A DNA stretch of 42,517 nucleotides from Deltaproteobacteria bacterium (GTDB taxonomy: Bacteria > Myxococcota > Kuafuiibacteriia > Kuafuiibacteriales > Kuafuiibacteriaceae), in contig WYAZ01000197.1 of NCBI GenBank assembly GCA_011526105.1, positions 1 to 42,517 on the forward strand, in the 5' to 3' direction. Within the stretch, counting starts at the first letter, position 1, and each line of letters begins with the position of its first letter. The notes beneath the pieces were generated by a model. That model worked only from the letters and a program-made list of their open reading frames with translations, searched no databases and was not told the origin of the DNA. Below, piece by piece: positions 15,163 to 27,975 of the stretch. A program made the position numbers and the translations under genes.

Positions 15163-18004
15163 AGCGAACGTGGAGGTTGTAGAGGGTCTCGGAGTCTGCG
15201 GGTGGATTGGGAATGTTGGGGTCCGAATACACGCTGCTCACCCTCAAGTAGTGTGTTCCGGCCACCTGCGTGGTGTAGCGCACCGCCTCGTTCAGGTTCG
15301 GTCCGTCCGAGTAGCAGCGGTTGGCGCCGGCGTTCACACAAGCGCGCTCCTCAGTGGGGTCCACGATCTCCAGGAGCAAGTCGCCTTGCATGTGCTGGAT
15401 CTCGGCGATGATGGTTGCGCCCACCGGCGCTTCGAGGGTGAACCAGTCCTCATCGCCTGCGCCACCTACGCCCGGCTCGAGCGCGCAAAGGGTGATGCTG
15501 TTGATCTGGTACGGGGTGGTGGTGGCGGTGGCGACCACGGTCGAGGCGGTCGCGAGGTCGTTGTTGGGCTCGAAGCGATCAATCGAGCAGTTGAACAACG
15601 GGCTCACGTCGGAAACCAAGCTGTATGGACTCCCTGCGCCGATGCCGGTGTTCGTGACCCGTAGGACCGCGAAGGCCACGCCGAAGCCGGGCACGTTGAC
15701 CGCGATCTCCTTGGCGTCGAAGCCGGGGCCTGCGGTCTGTGCGAGTACGGTGCCGTTTAGATCGAGCAAGGCGAGGTCGAGGGTGGTGAGAGCGTCGACG
15801 TAGTGGACGCGCAAGACGTGCCGGTATCCGGCCTCCAAAGACAAGCGGAAGTGGTCCTGATCAAAGCCGCAAAGGGTGAGGTCGTCGGCCCGAAGAGGCG
15901 CAAATCCGAGGCCCACCGCGTCGGCGAGGGTGTTGCCGAGCATCGCGAGGTCATAGACGTCGGGCTCGCAGGCACCGATGGTTTGTTTGTCGATGCGCAG
16001 CTCGTAGCTGCTCTGCTGGTCCGCATCGCGCCCTCGCACGCGCAGGAGGTGCTCGCCGGCGCTGGTGGCTCGGTGGGCCAAGAACTCCCGGCTGCTGACG
16101 CCGGCCGAGCTCCTCACCGCCGCGGTGCTGTTTGGATCACGCCCGGGTTCGTAGAGGTAGAGCTCGAGGTCGGCCTCCGAGCCAAAGCCGATCTCTGCGC
16201 GGACGGTCTCGCCGAGCTCCAGCGGAACGCGGAAGAAGTCCTGGTCGCCGGCGCAGATGGAGAGGCCGTCCACCAAGGGCCCAGTGTCGGCCGGGCTCGA
16301 CGGCGCGGAGAGCGGGTCGTCGTTGGGTTCGAAGATGTCGTCCAAACACAGCGGCCCCCCTTCGTCTCGTACGCTCGCGGTGAAGGTGTAGACGTTGCTG
16401 TCGCCTCGGTGCCCCACGATGCGGAAGTAGTGGTCTCCGGCGTAGCTGCTCGTGAACGAGAGGGACTCGTTGTCGGTGACGGAGGCCGAGCGCAAGATCG
16501 CTTGCGATGAGCCTGCGCGGTGGTATTCGAGATCGAGGTCGCCGAGCGCGTGTCTGAACTCGAGTTCGACGTCGATGGTCTGACCCACTTCGATGTTTCG
16601 GAGCACCAGCCAGTCGAGATCGCCCGGGCAAACGCGTCCGGCGACCGGCACATCACTCCGGATGGTCGCGGCGGCGGACAAGGCGTCGTTCTCTTCGAAG
16701 GCGTCGTCTTCGCAGGCAGTGCCTGGGTCGCGAGCGACCACCAACTGATACGAGGGCGGCGCGCGGGCGGGTAGAGCGAGAAAGACCTTGAGCAGCACGG
16801 TGAGGTTCGTGCCGGCGTCGATCTCCACCCGCTCGTTGTCGGTGACGGTGCGGGACTCGTCGAGGAGCGTGACCCCGTCTTCGAGGAAGAGCTGAAGTTC
16901 GATGTCGGCGTCCGCGTGACGAAAGCGGGCGTCGAGCGTGAGATAGGTGCCGGCCGGAACCTCGATGCGATACCAGTCCACGTCTCCGGGGCAGAGCTTC
17001 AGCTCGTCGTGGCGATCGATCTCGGGATCCAGCAGCACGGCGAGGGTGGAGAGGTTGTTGGGTTCTTGCAGGTCGTTGAGGCAGTCAGGGATGCGGCGCA
17101 CGCAGATCGGCACCGGAAGCGAACGATCGCAGAAGTCGCTCTCGCTGCAGTCGAGGTCGGTCTCGCACTCTGTGGGCGGCGCCTGACAGGAGAAGGTCCG
17201 AGGGTCGCAGATCTCCGGGGCCACGCAGACTACACACTGAACGCCGCTGGTGCTCGGGCAGTCGGAGAGCTCGTTCGCGCAACGCACGTTGCTCTCGCAG
17301 CGGCCGAGCGAGGGGTTACAGAACAGGCCGGGACCGCAGTCGTCGTTGTTCGAGCACTGGGCGCATCGACCCAGGATGTCGCAGAACTCGCCGGTTCGGC
17401 AGGCGGGCATCTGGCCGGTCGGCAGGCACTCCTTGCTCGGGACCCGGCAGCTCAGCCCCTCACCCTCACACCGATTGGAGGCCGAGCAGGGTTCGCATTC
17501 GCCGGTGAGCTGGCTGCAGGTGCGAGAGACCAGGTCGCAGACCTCGCCTTCCTCGCAGAACTGGTCCCCGTAGCAGCCCGGGTTCTGGATGCACTTGTTC
17601 GCGCCGCGATCGCAGATCTGACCGGCCGGGCACTGGGCCCGGCGCGCGCAGTCCCGAGCGCTGGAGGTGTCGAGGCAGCGTCCGAGCAGGCTCGAGCAGA
17701 ACTCGCCGAAGGCGCAGGGCCGAAGCGCGTCGCATTCGTCGGCGAAGGGCTCTCGGAATGCACAGGCGAAGGTCCCCGCGTCGCAGCGCTTCCGGGGGTC
17801 CTTCGCTTCGCACTCGGCGTCCGTCGTGCACTCGAGGCCGGCGAGACACATCCCGGCCGGCGTGCACTTCTCGCCGACCGCGCAGTCCTCGTTTTTGGTG
17901 CAGGCCGGGGGAGGAGGCGCGTCGTCCCCGCAGGCGGGTGCGAAGACCCCCATACATAGGAAAGGGAGGAGCAGCTGGAGGCGCCGGAGAGGAGCGGTGA
18001 TCAT
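15149..18004 (-). CDS. Large surface lipoprotein: Cys-rich repeats plus five PPC domains
   Basis: This 951-residue protein has a signal peptide ending at a lipobox-like FAPAC (Cys about 25). Residues about 35-300 hold many short disulphide-type repeats of the form CxxxxDCxxGxxCxxxxxC. Five PPC-like beta-sandwich units follow, each opened by a Cys-x-D-x-(F/L)-E-P-N-(D/N)-like motif, near residues 306, 430, 551, 678 and 805. Each has a CxGDxDW or CAGDQDFF strand and a GxHYLRV-like ending. PPC domains usually occur beside secreted peptidases, but no peptidase domain is present here. It is probably an outer-surface binding protein. The ATG at 18002-18004 overlaps the upstream lipoprotein's stop in an ATGA arrangement. 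Confidence 0.85.
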   Translation of the reverse strand: MITAPLRRLQLLLPFLCMGVFAPACGDDAPPPPACTKNEDCAVGEKCTPAGMCLAGLECTTDAECEAKDPRKRCDAGTFACAFREPFADECDALRPCAFGEFCSSLLGRCLDTSSARDCARRAQCPAGQICDRGANKCIQNPGCYGDQFCEEGEVCDLVSRTCSQLTGECEPCSASNRCEGEGLSCRVPSKECLPTGQMPACRTGEFCDILGRCAQCSNNDDCGPGLFCNPSLGRCESNVRCANELSDCPSTSGVQCVVCVAPEICDPRTFSCQAPPTECETDLDCSESDFCDRSLPVPICVRRIPDCLNDLQEPNNLSTLAVLLDPEIDRHDELKLCPGDVDWYRIEVPAGTYLTLDARFRHADADIELQLFLEDGVTLLDESRTVTDNERVEIDAGTNLTVLLKVFLALPARAPPSYQLVVARDPGTACEDDAFEENDALSAAATIRSDVPVAGRVCPGDLDWLVLRNIEVGQTIDVELEFRHALGDLDLEYHRAGSSQAILRSASVTDNESLSFTSSYAGDHYFRIVGHRGDSNVYTFTASVRDEGGPLCLDDIFEPNDDPLSAPSSPADTGPLVDGLSICAGDQDFFRVPLELGETVRAEIGFGSEADLELYLYEPGRDPNSTAAVRSSAGVSSREFLAHRATSAGEHLLRVRGRDADQQSSYELRIDKQTIGACEPDVYDLAMLGNTLADAVGLGFAPLRADDLTLCGFDQDHFRLSLEAGYRHVLRVHYVDALTTLDLALLDLNGTVLAQTAGPGFDAKEIAVNVPGFGVAFAVLRVTNTGIGAGSPYSLVSDVSPLFNCSIDRFEPNNDLATASTVVATATTTPYQINSITLCALEPGVGGAGDEDWFTLEAPVGATIIAEIQHMQGDLLLEIVDPTEERACVNAGANRCYSDGPNLNEAVRYTTQVAGTHYLRVSSVYSDPNIPNPPADSETLYNLHVRYELP

Positions 18005-18744
18005 GAGCAGGGTCCCTGGCGGAGCTCGAAGCGGCCGTTCGGCAGGTTCGGTTGCCCAGAATCCCCCAGACGCTCGACCGCCTCAACCAGGACGCCGTCG
18101 GTATTGTAGCCGAGGGACAGATCCCGGAGCTTCACCGCCGCCGGGTAGAACGCCATGTCCTCGTCACGCCCGTTCAAGGTGAGCGCCAAGAGGCCGAGCG
18201 GGTGCTGCGAGGGGTCCACGCTGCCCGGACTCAGGCCCTCGTGTGCGGCCGCCCAGCCGGCGCGGATGGCCGCCGACTGCCGTAAGTCTAAGAAAAACAA
18301 GCTATTATGGGGGATTCGCTTGCGGACGGGCGGGGCCACCGGCGCCTCGCCCAAGGCGAAGCGTACCGCCGTCGCGCCGACCTGATCGCCGGTATCGGCC
18401 GGTCCGAGTCGGGCGAGCCAGCTGTCGGCGCCGGCGCTGGGGTTCCAGTTCTGCTCGAAGGTCCGTTCGCCGGAGGCTCGGGCCATCAAGCTCGAGTCGA
18501 CGCCCCGGTCCTCGGCCGAGTCGATGAGGTACTCGAGCGTGTAGCGGGCGGTGGACTCGTTGTTGAGTCCGTCCCTGAAGGTGAGCGTCGCGCAGTACGA
18601 GAAGCGCATCCCGGCCTTGAAATAGAGGGGCTGGCCTTGTCCGGCATCCTGCGCCGGCAGCCCTAGATCCTGGCGTTCTTGCCGGATCGGCTCGTCGCCG
18701 CAGGCTGCGAGCGCGACGAGGAGGCATCCCGTAAAGACGCGCAT
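18001..18744 (-). CDS. Small lipoprotein, first gene of surface operon
   Basis: This 247-residue protein starts with a lipoprotein signal: MRVF, a hydrophobic run, then the lipobox LAAC followed by GDEP. The ATG at 18742-18744 is chosen because it gives a signal of normal length; the longer open frame (from 18807) would add 21 implausible residues. The mature part has no family I recognise. It contains strand-rich segments and a conserved-looking MRFSYCATLTF. It overlaps the PPC lipoprotein gene by four bases, so the two products probably act together. It is divergent from the PilZ gene across about 110 bases. A locally AT-rich patch near 18285-18310 lies inside the gene. Confidence 0.75.
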   Translation of the reverse strand: MRVFTGCLLVALAACGDEPIRQERQDLGLPAQDAGQGQPLYFKAGMRFSYCATLTFRDGLNNESTARYTLEYLIDSAEDRGVDSSLMARASGERTFEQNWNPSAGADSWLARLGPADTGDQVGATAVRFALGEAPVAPPVRKRIPHNSLFFLDLRQSAAIRAGWAAAHEGLSPGSVDPSQHPLGLLALTLNGRDEDMAFYPAAVKLRDLSLGYNTDGVLVEAVERLGDSGQPNLPNGRFELRQGPCS

Positions 18745-18856
18745 CACCGGCCAGAGGAAACCTGGACGGGCTCTGGGAGGCAAGCTCGGGATGCTGAGAG
18801 CCGCCAAAGCGGTCGGGTTAGACGGGATCGAAGTCTTGGGCTAGGATCTGCCCGCA

Positions 18857-19240
18857 TTGAGCGGCGAAGAGTCATCGGAACGTCGCGAAGCCCAACGGAT
18901 TCCCGCTGAGCTGCGCGTAGAATTCAGGCACCTCGGGCGCCCGAAGGCGCCTACGGGCGAACTCAGCCGAGACATCAGCTCCGGTGGCTTGTTCGTCGCC
19001 ACCAGCGTGGGCTTGCCGCTCGGGACACGTGTGGAGCTCGAGATCTCGCCCGGTCCGAGCGCAAAACCAATTCGCGTGCGCGCCGAAGTCGTGCGCGTGG
19101 AGGAGGAGCCCGGCGTCACCGGATCTCGCGCCACCATGCGCACCAAAGGCATGGCCCTCCGCTTCGTGGAAGTGGACCCCAACGATGTCACGCGACTGCT
19201 CTCGCTCGCGAAGGAACTCCAAGCTCGGGAGTCGAAGTAG
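18857..19240 (+). CDS. PilZ-domain protein
   Basis: This 127-residue single-domain PilZ protein has the RREAQRxPxxLRVEF motif at the N-terminus and DISSGGLFV (D/NxSxxG) about 25 residues later, the two c-di-GMP-binding elements of canonical PilZ. The first motif departs from the strict RxxxR spacing only slightly. The start appears to be TTG at 18857, with AGGA about ten bases before. No ATG or GTG gives the full domain. It is followed immediately, without a spacer, by a membrane-anchored protein gene. Single-domain PilZ proteins are common in myxobacteria and act in motility or signalling. Confidence 0.82.
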   Translation: MSGEESSERREAQRIPAELRVEFRHLGRPKAPTGELSRDISSGGLFVATSVGLPLGTRVELEISPGPSAKPIRVRAEVVRVEEEPGVTGSRATMRTKGMALRFVEVDPNDVTRLLSLAKELQARESK

Positions 19241-20467
19241 ATGGTGAGTGTGCCCTCGCACCCCGAGTCGCGAACCGGAGAACACGAGCGCTTCGAGTCC
19301 AAGCTTCGGCGCGTGAGGAGCCTCGAACGAATCGTCCACACTTGGACCGAACGCGCCGCGCCGCTGCCGGTCGCGGTGGTGCTCTCGATCTTCGATGATC
19401 TCCTGCAGGACGCAGATGGCCAGGGCTTCGTGCCCGACGAGAGCTCGAGCGAGCTCTCCATGGTGCACGTCCATATCGACGAGCATGGGGTAGCCTCTCT
19501 ACGCGAACGCAGCGCCTCGGTGTCGCAACTCTCCTTGCTTCTCGCCGAAGTTCTCGGTGCCACGGGTGAGCACTCCATCCCGCTGGCGGTGCGCGGCCTC
19601 CTCCGCAGCGCACAAGGTGTTCAGCCTCCGCTCGACGCCGAGTGGTTTCGGGCCGAGCTCCGGCGAACACTCGGTCCGCCCGGTCCACGCGCCGAGGTGC
19701 GCGTGTTGGTCGAGGCGGTGGAGCCCAAAAGGGAGGTGGTCTCGCTCATCCCCGCCGAGGCGATGCTCGACTCGACCCGGCCTGAAGAGGCGCTCGCCCA
19801 CGCGACCTTCATCGACCCCACGCGGCCCGAAGAGCCGGTCGAAGAATCGGTCCTCGAGCGCATGTCCGAGCCGCCGATGCCGGCGCCGGCGCCTGAGACC
19901 TTCGACCTCGAGCCGGTGGCCGAGCCCGAGCAGAACGAGCTGCGGGCGCCCGTCGAGCCCGAAGAGCTCCTGCCCGAACCGCTCGACGACGACATCCCCA
20001 CAGAGAGACCGAGCCCCGCGTCTGCGCTTCCGGGCGCCTCCAATTGGGCCGACTCCATTCAGTCTTCGAGACCTGCGGGCGATGCTCGGTCCGAACTCGA
20101 CCTCGACCTCGAGCCCAAGACCGAGCTCATCGCCGCTCAACTTCCGGGTGCTGCGGCGTCGGACGATCTCTCTGAATCGGCGTTCGAGGTTGAAGCTCAG
20201 ACCGCGTTTCCCTCCGAGGCCGAGCCGAAGAGTGAGCCCAGGAAGAGCGACGACCCCAGGCCCAAGATCCGGCTCGAGCAAGCAAGACCGCGGCCCGTCT
20301 CTTTGACGTATGCGCCGGCGGCGAGGTTGCGTGGCTCGGCGCCGCCGGACGAAGTCCCTTCGAGGATTCGCATCCCGGCCGAAGAGCGTGGCCGCGCGTG
20401 GGCCATCTTGGTCTTCTCGCTGGTGGTTGGCCTCGTGGCCGCTTGGGCCCTGGGCTATCTGCCCTGA
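19241..20467 (+). CDS. Tail-anchored protein with acidic linker, partner of PilZ gene
   Basis: This 408-residue protein has no recognised family. Residues 1-165 look like a folded cytoplasmic domain. Residues about 175-340 are an acidic, Pro/Glu-rich, low-complexity linker. A single membrane helix near the C-terminus (AILVFSLVVGLVAAWALGYL, about 387-406) leaves almost nothing beyond it, so the protein is tail-anchored with its bulk in the cytoplasm. The ATG follows directly on the PilZ stop codon at 19238-19240, so the pair is probably translationally coupled and functionally linked. It ends 14 bases before the convergent VWA gene. Confidence 0.75.
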   Translation: MVSVPSHPESRTGEHERFESKLRRVRSLERIVHTWTERAAPLPVAVVLSIFDDLLQDADGQGFVPDESSSELSMVHVHIDEHGVASLRERSASVSQLSLLLAEVLGATGEHSIPLAVRGLLRSAQGVQPPLDAEWFRAELRRTLGPPGPRAEVRVLVEAVEPKREVVSLIPAEAMLDSTRPEEALAHATFIDPTRPEEPVEESVLERMSEPPMPAPAPETFDLEPVAEPEQNELRAPVEPEELLPEPLDDDIPTERPSPASALPGASNWADSIQSSRPAGDARSELDLDLEPKTELIAAQLPGAAASDDLSESAFEVEAQTAFPSEAEPKSEPRKSDDPRPKIRLEQARPRPVSLTYAPAARLRGSAPPDEVPSRIRIPAEERGRAWAILVFSLVVGLVAAWALGYLP

Positions 20468-20481
20468 GCCGTCGTTCGTCT

Positions 20482-23976
<3,495 letters not shown>

Positions 23977-24075
23977 AGAATCCCGAGCTTAACACGCGGG
24001 CATGGGCGCGGGTAGAAGAAGGATCTCGAGCGACCGACCCCGCAAAACGGGCCATTTGTCATGATTCTCCAGGAC

Positions 24076-24372
24076 CTAGCGGAAGCCGTCGCTCGTCACG
24101 TCCAGGTTGAGGACGGCGTCGCAGGGCCCCGCGCAAACACAGAGCTGGTCGTTCGCCGAACCGGGCTTCACGACGTAGGCCGCCTTCTTGCCACAGCCTC
24201 GCACGCCATAGCTGCATTCGCTGAGCTCCGTGAGCTCCAGGCTCTCCGCCGGGCAGTCCATGTCGAAGGCGGCTCGACGGGCGACGACCTGCTGGGCGCC
24301 GCCTGCGCACCCGGCGCTGAAGCACATCGATGAGAAGAGGAGGGCGATGTGCAGCTTCACGACTCGCCTCAT
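24076..24372 (-). CDS. Small Cys-rich lipoprotein
   Basis: A 98-residue protein starting at ATG 24370-24372, inside a longer open frame whose upstream part has no signal. Its signal peptide ends in the lipobox FSAGC. The mature 76 residues contain seven cysteines (MDC, SEC, RGC, LCVCAGPC) and no known domain. Paired cysteines suggest a small disulphide-stabilised periplasmic or surface protein. It lies 62 bases downstream of the M23 lipoprotein gene on the same strand and may be co-transcribed with it. The call depends on the convincing lipobox. Confidence 0.68.
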   Translation of the reverse strand: MRRVVKLHIALLFSSMCFSAGCAGGAQQVVARRAAFDMDCPAESLELTELSECSYGVRGCGKKAAYVVKPGSANDQLCVCAGPCDAVLNLDVTSDGFR

Positions 24373-24434
24373 ATCGTGCGTGTTCCTCGTCCGCAACGAC
24401 CGAGGATGCGTGAGCGCGCTCACCCGAGCGCGCC

Positions 24435-25439
24435 CTAGAACGGGATGGAGGCGATGAAGTCGCCGGACGTCGGCACCGAATAGCGCTCGAGCTCCGCGCC
24501 TGCCGTGGTGGTCGACACGTAGAGGTTGGCGAACTCCGAGGGCACACTCCAAGTGCGCTCGGTGATGACGTCGAAGTAGAGCACGGTCATGTGTACATGC
24601 GGCTCGAGCGACACGCCGGAGTTTCCGGCGCGTCCGAGATAAGCGCCCTCGTCGAGCCAAACGCCCGGTTGGATCTCGAGCGGGATGCTGCCTTCGCGAA
24701 AGTGCAGGAGGTAGACGTAGTACTGCCCGCCCAGGTGAACGCCGACCATGTTGTTGAGCGCGCCCTCGGGATAAAAGCCCGGGACATTATCGGGTGCGTC
24801 GCGAACGACCTCGACCACGGTGCCTCCAGTGGGGAGATAGATCGGCCGATCGAAGACGAGGTAGTCCTCGTTCGCGAGCCCGTCGCCGAACCAGCGGACC
24901 CCGGTGATGCTGCTCGTGACGACCAGGTCCCAGGCGAAGTCGCCGCGCCCGTCTTCTTCGAGGTGATAGGACTCGTGCCCGGTGATGACGTGAGCGACTC
25001 CGGCCAGCGGGCTGCGTTCGAGCACAATGCCTTCTTGGCGCAAGAGCTCGCGTTGACTCGGTCCGACGGAGCGTAGGAACTCGGCGCTCGTGATCTCGGA
25101 TGCGTCGATGAAGCGTGCGCTGCGATCATCCGGATAGGCGGCGAATGCGCTCGGCGCAGAGACGAGCCAGGTCTCTGTTTCCTCCGCGGCCCACCACTTT
25201 CGCTGATCGTAGATGTAGACGAGTTCGCCGCTCAGTGCGCCGTCCGTGAGGGTGAGGTCGACCCAATCCCCCACCGCGGCTGCGCGCTGATCATCCGTCT
25301 CGGAATCTCTCGAGCTGGCGTCGAGCGTGCCGAGATCGTTGGCGTCCGGATGAGTGATCGAAGCATCGCCCGGGGTCGAACTCGCATCGCAGGCGACAAG
25401 GAACGCAGCGGCGAGAAAAGCGACGACTCGGCGGAGCAC
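24435..25439 (-). CDS. M23-family (LytM) peptidase-like lipoprotein
   Basis: This 334-residue lipoprotein has its lipobox at FLVAC (Cys about 17), then a linker. The C-terminal half carries the LytM pattern. YHLEEDGRGDFAWDL (about 157-171) supplies a His and an Asp. A later loop has GVHLGGQYYVYLLHF, and the signature GNSGVSLEPHVHM (about 282-294) gives the HxH pair. The spacing to the first His/Asp is longer than usual. M23 enzymes cut peptidoglycan cross-links, or act as inactive amidase activators when ligands are missing. Here a full set of candidate ligands is visible. It is probably anchored in the outer membrane facing the cell wall. Confidence 0.78.
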   Translation of the reverse strand: MLRRVVAFLAAAFLVACDASSTPGDASITHPDANDLGTLDASSRDSETDDQRAAAVGDWVDLTLTDGALSGELVYIYDQRKWWAAEETETWLVSAPSAFAAYPDDRSARFIDASEITSAEFLRSVGPSQRELLRQEGIVLERSPLAGVAHVITGHESYHLEEDGRGDFAWDLVVTSSITGVRWFGDGLANEDYLVFDRPIYLPTGGTVVEVVRDAPDNVPGFYPEGALNNMVGVHLGGQYYVYLLHFREGSIPLEIQPGVWLDEGAYLGRAGNSGVSLEPHVHMTVLYFDVITERTWSVPSEFANLYVSTTTAGAELERYSVPTSGDFIASIPF

Positions 25440-25513
25440 GGTCTCGCAGCCTGTCAGAGCGCTTTCGGTTCGACAATCCGGAAGACGCGGTCAGCCCAAG
25501 AGGGCGGCTGCGC

Positions 25514-27721
25514 TCAGGCGGCCGGGCCCAACTCGCTCATGCTCGTCGGGGCAGCGGTGGGCTCCTTCGCGATCTCTTCGCCCAACTTCGAACCCCCGAA
25601 GTAGCCGATGATCCCGCCAGCGATGCCCCCGAAGAGGGTTCCTGCGATCGGGATCGGGATCGCGGTGCCCCACGCGGCACCGATGGCGGCTCCGCCTGCG
25701 GCTCCGGCCCAACCACCGACTTCGCTTCCCACGGCCTTCCGCGTCTCGGTCATCTTGCCGTCGTTGCGCACGGTGTCTCGCTCGTAGGCCTCGTGGATGT
25801 TGTACGCGCTCATCGCGGCGCCGACCGGCAGGGCGGCCTTGCCCGCGAAGCTGAGCAAGCCCTTGCCGGCTTTCGCCGCGATCGCGGCGCCATCCATCGA
25901 GGTCGCAGCGGCGTTCGTGAGAACCTTCGAGCCCTTGGCCGATGCGTTTGCGGTCGAGGCTGCGGCGACGGTCGACGGCGCAGGGCGAACCGCGCCCGCG
26001 TGCTGGATGGAACTCAGCTTGCCCTCGTTCATCAGCTCCGCCACCACCTTCTGGGCGGACGCTTTGTCCGCACCCGCGTGCTTCAGAACGTCCGAGACCG
26101 ATTGACCCTCACCCATCCGGACGCGGAGGCCCCGATCCTTGAGCGCGGTGTTGAGCGTGGCGCGTTCTTCGAGCCGGAACTTCTCCGCCACCTTGTCGAT
26201 GGAGTCCGCGTAGCCCTTGCCGGCGCGGCTCTGCTTGAGTTCATCGAGCGACTGCCCTTCCGCAAGCTTGGGAAGCGCCTTCTTCTCGAGTTCCGCGTTC
26301 ATGCGTTCTCGGAGCGCAGACTTGGATGCACCCTCGATCTCACCCACCGACTTGTCGATGTTGGCGTGGTATCCGGAGGCGCGCTCCTTGAATTGATTGA
26401 GGCTCTCGCCGTCGCGGATGCGAGGCGTGATTCCGTCCTTGGCGAGCTTCTCGTTGAGCGCCTTTCGGAACGCGGGGTCCTGCGCGCGGTCGGGCGCGTA
26501 CGCCCCCTTCGTACTCTCGGAGAGCTTCATCGCGACATCGTTGGCGGTCTCGCCCGGGTTCACGAGGATCTTTGCCCCGTTGACCTTTATCTTCTGAGCG
26601 ACGTTGCTCTCTTTGGCCGCCTTGGAAGAACGCTCCGCGATGCTGCGAAAGTCTTCGCCGCCCTCGGGGACAAACGTTTTTGCCTTGAACCAGGCCTTGG
26701 TGTCCTTGGCCGCCTCTGCTGCGTTCGCAGCCGGCAGCTTCGCGCGGAGCGCGTCCGCTTTCGCTTTTGCTGCGGTCGCGGCCTGGTCGAGCTTGGGTGC
26801 GGCGGCCTTGGCGCCGGCTTTGATGGCCGCGCCCGCGGGGATCGCGACTCCGCCGCCGATCGCAGACGTTTCGGAGGTGGCCCCGTCGACCTTGGCTTCG
26901 CTCATCCCTGCGCTTATGGTCGCGGCCGTCCTCGAGATGTCCGCGGAGACGCCGGCGTTGCTGAGTGGCGTGATGCCTGCCGTCGCGCCGGAAGCCTTCG
27001 ACTGACCGGCGGTCTGTGGGCTCAGGCCGTGCTCGGTGAACGGCTTGGTGCTCGCGTCCGCCGCCCGGGTCTCCGCCGGCAACTTTCGCAAGTCCTCTTG
27101 CAGCGCCTTCAGGGTCTGAGGTCCGGCCTTGCCATCGGGCTGCGTCTGTCCTTCGAGCAGCAGTCCTCGCTTCTCTTGGTAGTACTTCACGGTCTTTGTG
27201 AAGTCGCTCTTTACGTCCTCCGGCACCGTGTCTCTTCCGAGCGCGGTGAGCATGCGATCCTGCACCCAGTTCGCGGAAGACTCCCCGGGACGCACGTAGT
27301 CGCTCGTGGACTTGCCGGGGACAGGGACGGGTTTGTCGAGCAGTCCCGTCACACGCTCCGTGACCTGATTCTCGGCGAGCTGCGCGTCGAGACGTGCCTT
27401 GGTGACTTCCGGGCTCGAGCCCTTTTGAGTGGTTCGACCGGAGTCGACTCGTGGGTCTTTGGGAGCCTGCTCGATGCCCAGCAGCCGTCGCTCGATGTCA
27501 CTGAGAGCCGGTGCGTTGTCCACGGTCTCGCGCAGCCCGACCATCTTCGCTCGGAGAGCGTCGAAGGTCGGGTCGCCCACCTTCGGGTCCATGGCGCCGC
27601 TCGTCGCGACTCCGCTCGCCTGCTGGAACTGCCGGATCTGATCGTTCAGCGTGCCGTCGTAGCCGAGCTTGCTGAAGAGGCTCTGGATGTGGGTGGACTG
27701 GGGGCTGAGGGTAGGCTGCAT
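25514..27721 (-). CDS. Large peptidoglycan-binding protein with C-terminal glycine-zipper helices, effector-like
   Basis: This 735-residue protein has no classical signal peptide. Residues about 8-50 (IQSLFSKLGYDG...IRQFQQASGVATSG) and about 175-215 (TVKYYQEKRGLLLEG...DGKAGPQTLKALQ) look like two peptidoglycan-binding-1 modules. A long Ala/Lys/Glu-rich helical middle, probably coiled-coil, follows (about 300-600). The last 110 residues contain Gly/Ala-rich membrane-type segments (GWAGAAGGAAIGAAWG and PIAGTLFGGIAGGIIGYFGG), a glycine-zipper pattern known from pore-forming and membrane-inserting proteins. The architecture resembles toxins delivered by a secretion system, which is my inference. 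It is divergent from the DUF6544-like gene. Confidence 0.7.
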   Translation of the reverse strand: MQPTLSPQSTHIQSLFSKLGYDGTLNDQIRQFQQASGVATSGAMDPKVGDPTFDALRAKMVGLRETVDNAPALSDIERRLLGIEQAPKDPRVDSGRTTQKGSSPEVTKARLDAQLAENQVTERVTGLLDKPVPVPGKSTSDYVRPGESSANWVQDRMLTALGRDTVPEDVKSDFTKTVKYYQEKRGLLLEGQTQPDGKAGPQTLKALQEDLRKLPAETRAADASTKPFTEHGLSPQTAGQSKASGATAGITPLSNAGVSADISRTAATISAGMSEAKVDGATSETSAIGGGVAIPAGAAIKAGAKAAAPKLDQAATAAKAKADALRAKLPAANAAEAAKDTKAWFKAKTFVPEGGEDFRSIAERSSKAAKESNVAQKIKVNGAKILVNPGETANDVAMKLSESTKGAYAPDRAQDPAFRKALNEKLAKDGITPRIRDGESLNQFKERASGYHANIDKSVGEIEGASKSALRERMNAELEKKALPKLAEGQSLDELKQSRAGKGYADSIDKVAEKFRLEERATLNTALKDRGLRVRMGEGQSVSDVLKHAGADKASAQKVVAELMNEGKLSSIQHAGAVRPAPSTVAAASTANASAKGSKVLTNAAATSMDGAAIAAKAGKGLLSFAGKAALPVGAAMSAYNIHEAYERDTVRNDGKMTETRKAVGSEVGGWAGAAGGAAIGAAWGTAIPIPIAGTLFGGIAGGIIGYFGGSKLGEEIAKEPTAAPTSMSELGPAA

Positions 27722-27975
27722 TCCTTGCGGTCTCCTTGGAGGGACTCAAAGCAGCCTGCGTGCCGTCGAGGCGTCGACCGGATCCCTTCGGAAGATCGCG
27801 GGAAATCGGGCGGCGGCCGCCGTCCCCTGGGCGCGTGACTGGCGCCTGCAGGAGCCAAGTCCGGCGCTCGTAGGGGTCGGTGCCCTGGCCCGAGCGCCGC
27901 GCGAAGGGGATGCGGGCTCGTCCCTCGCATCCTGGGGCCGTCCGCCTGGCAGGGGGCTTGCGGGTCGACCAGGCC

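Noticed and set aside
25793-27838. 681-codon plus-strand frame opposite the peptidoglycan-binding protein gene
   Set aside because: It is antisense to a gene with clear domains, and its composition is Arg/Leu/Gly-rich without motifs.
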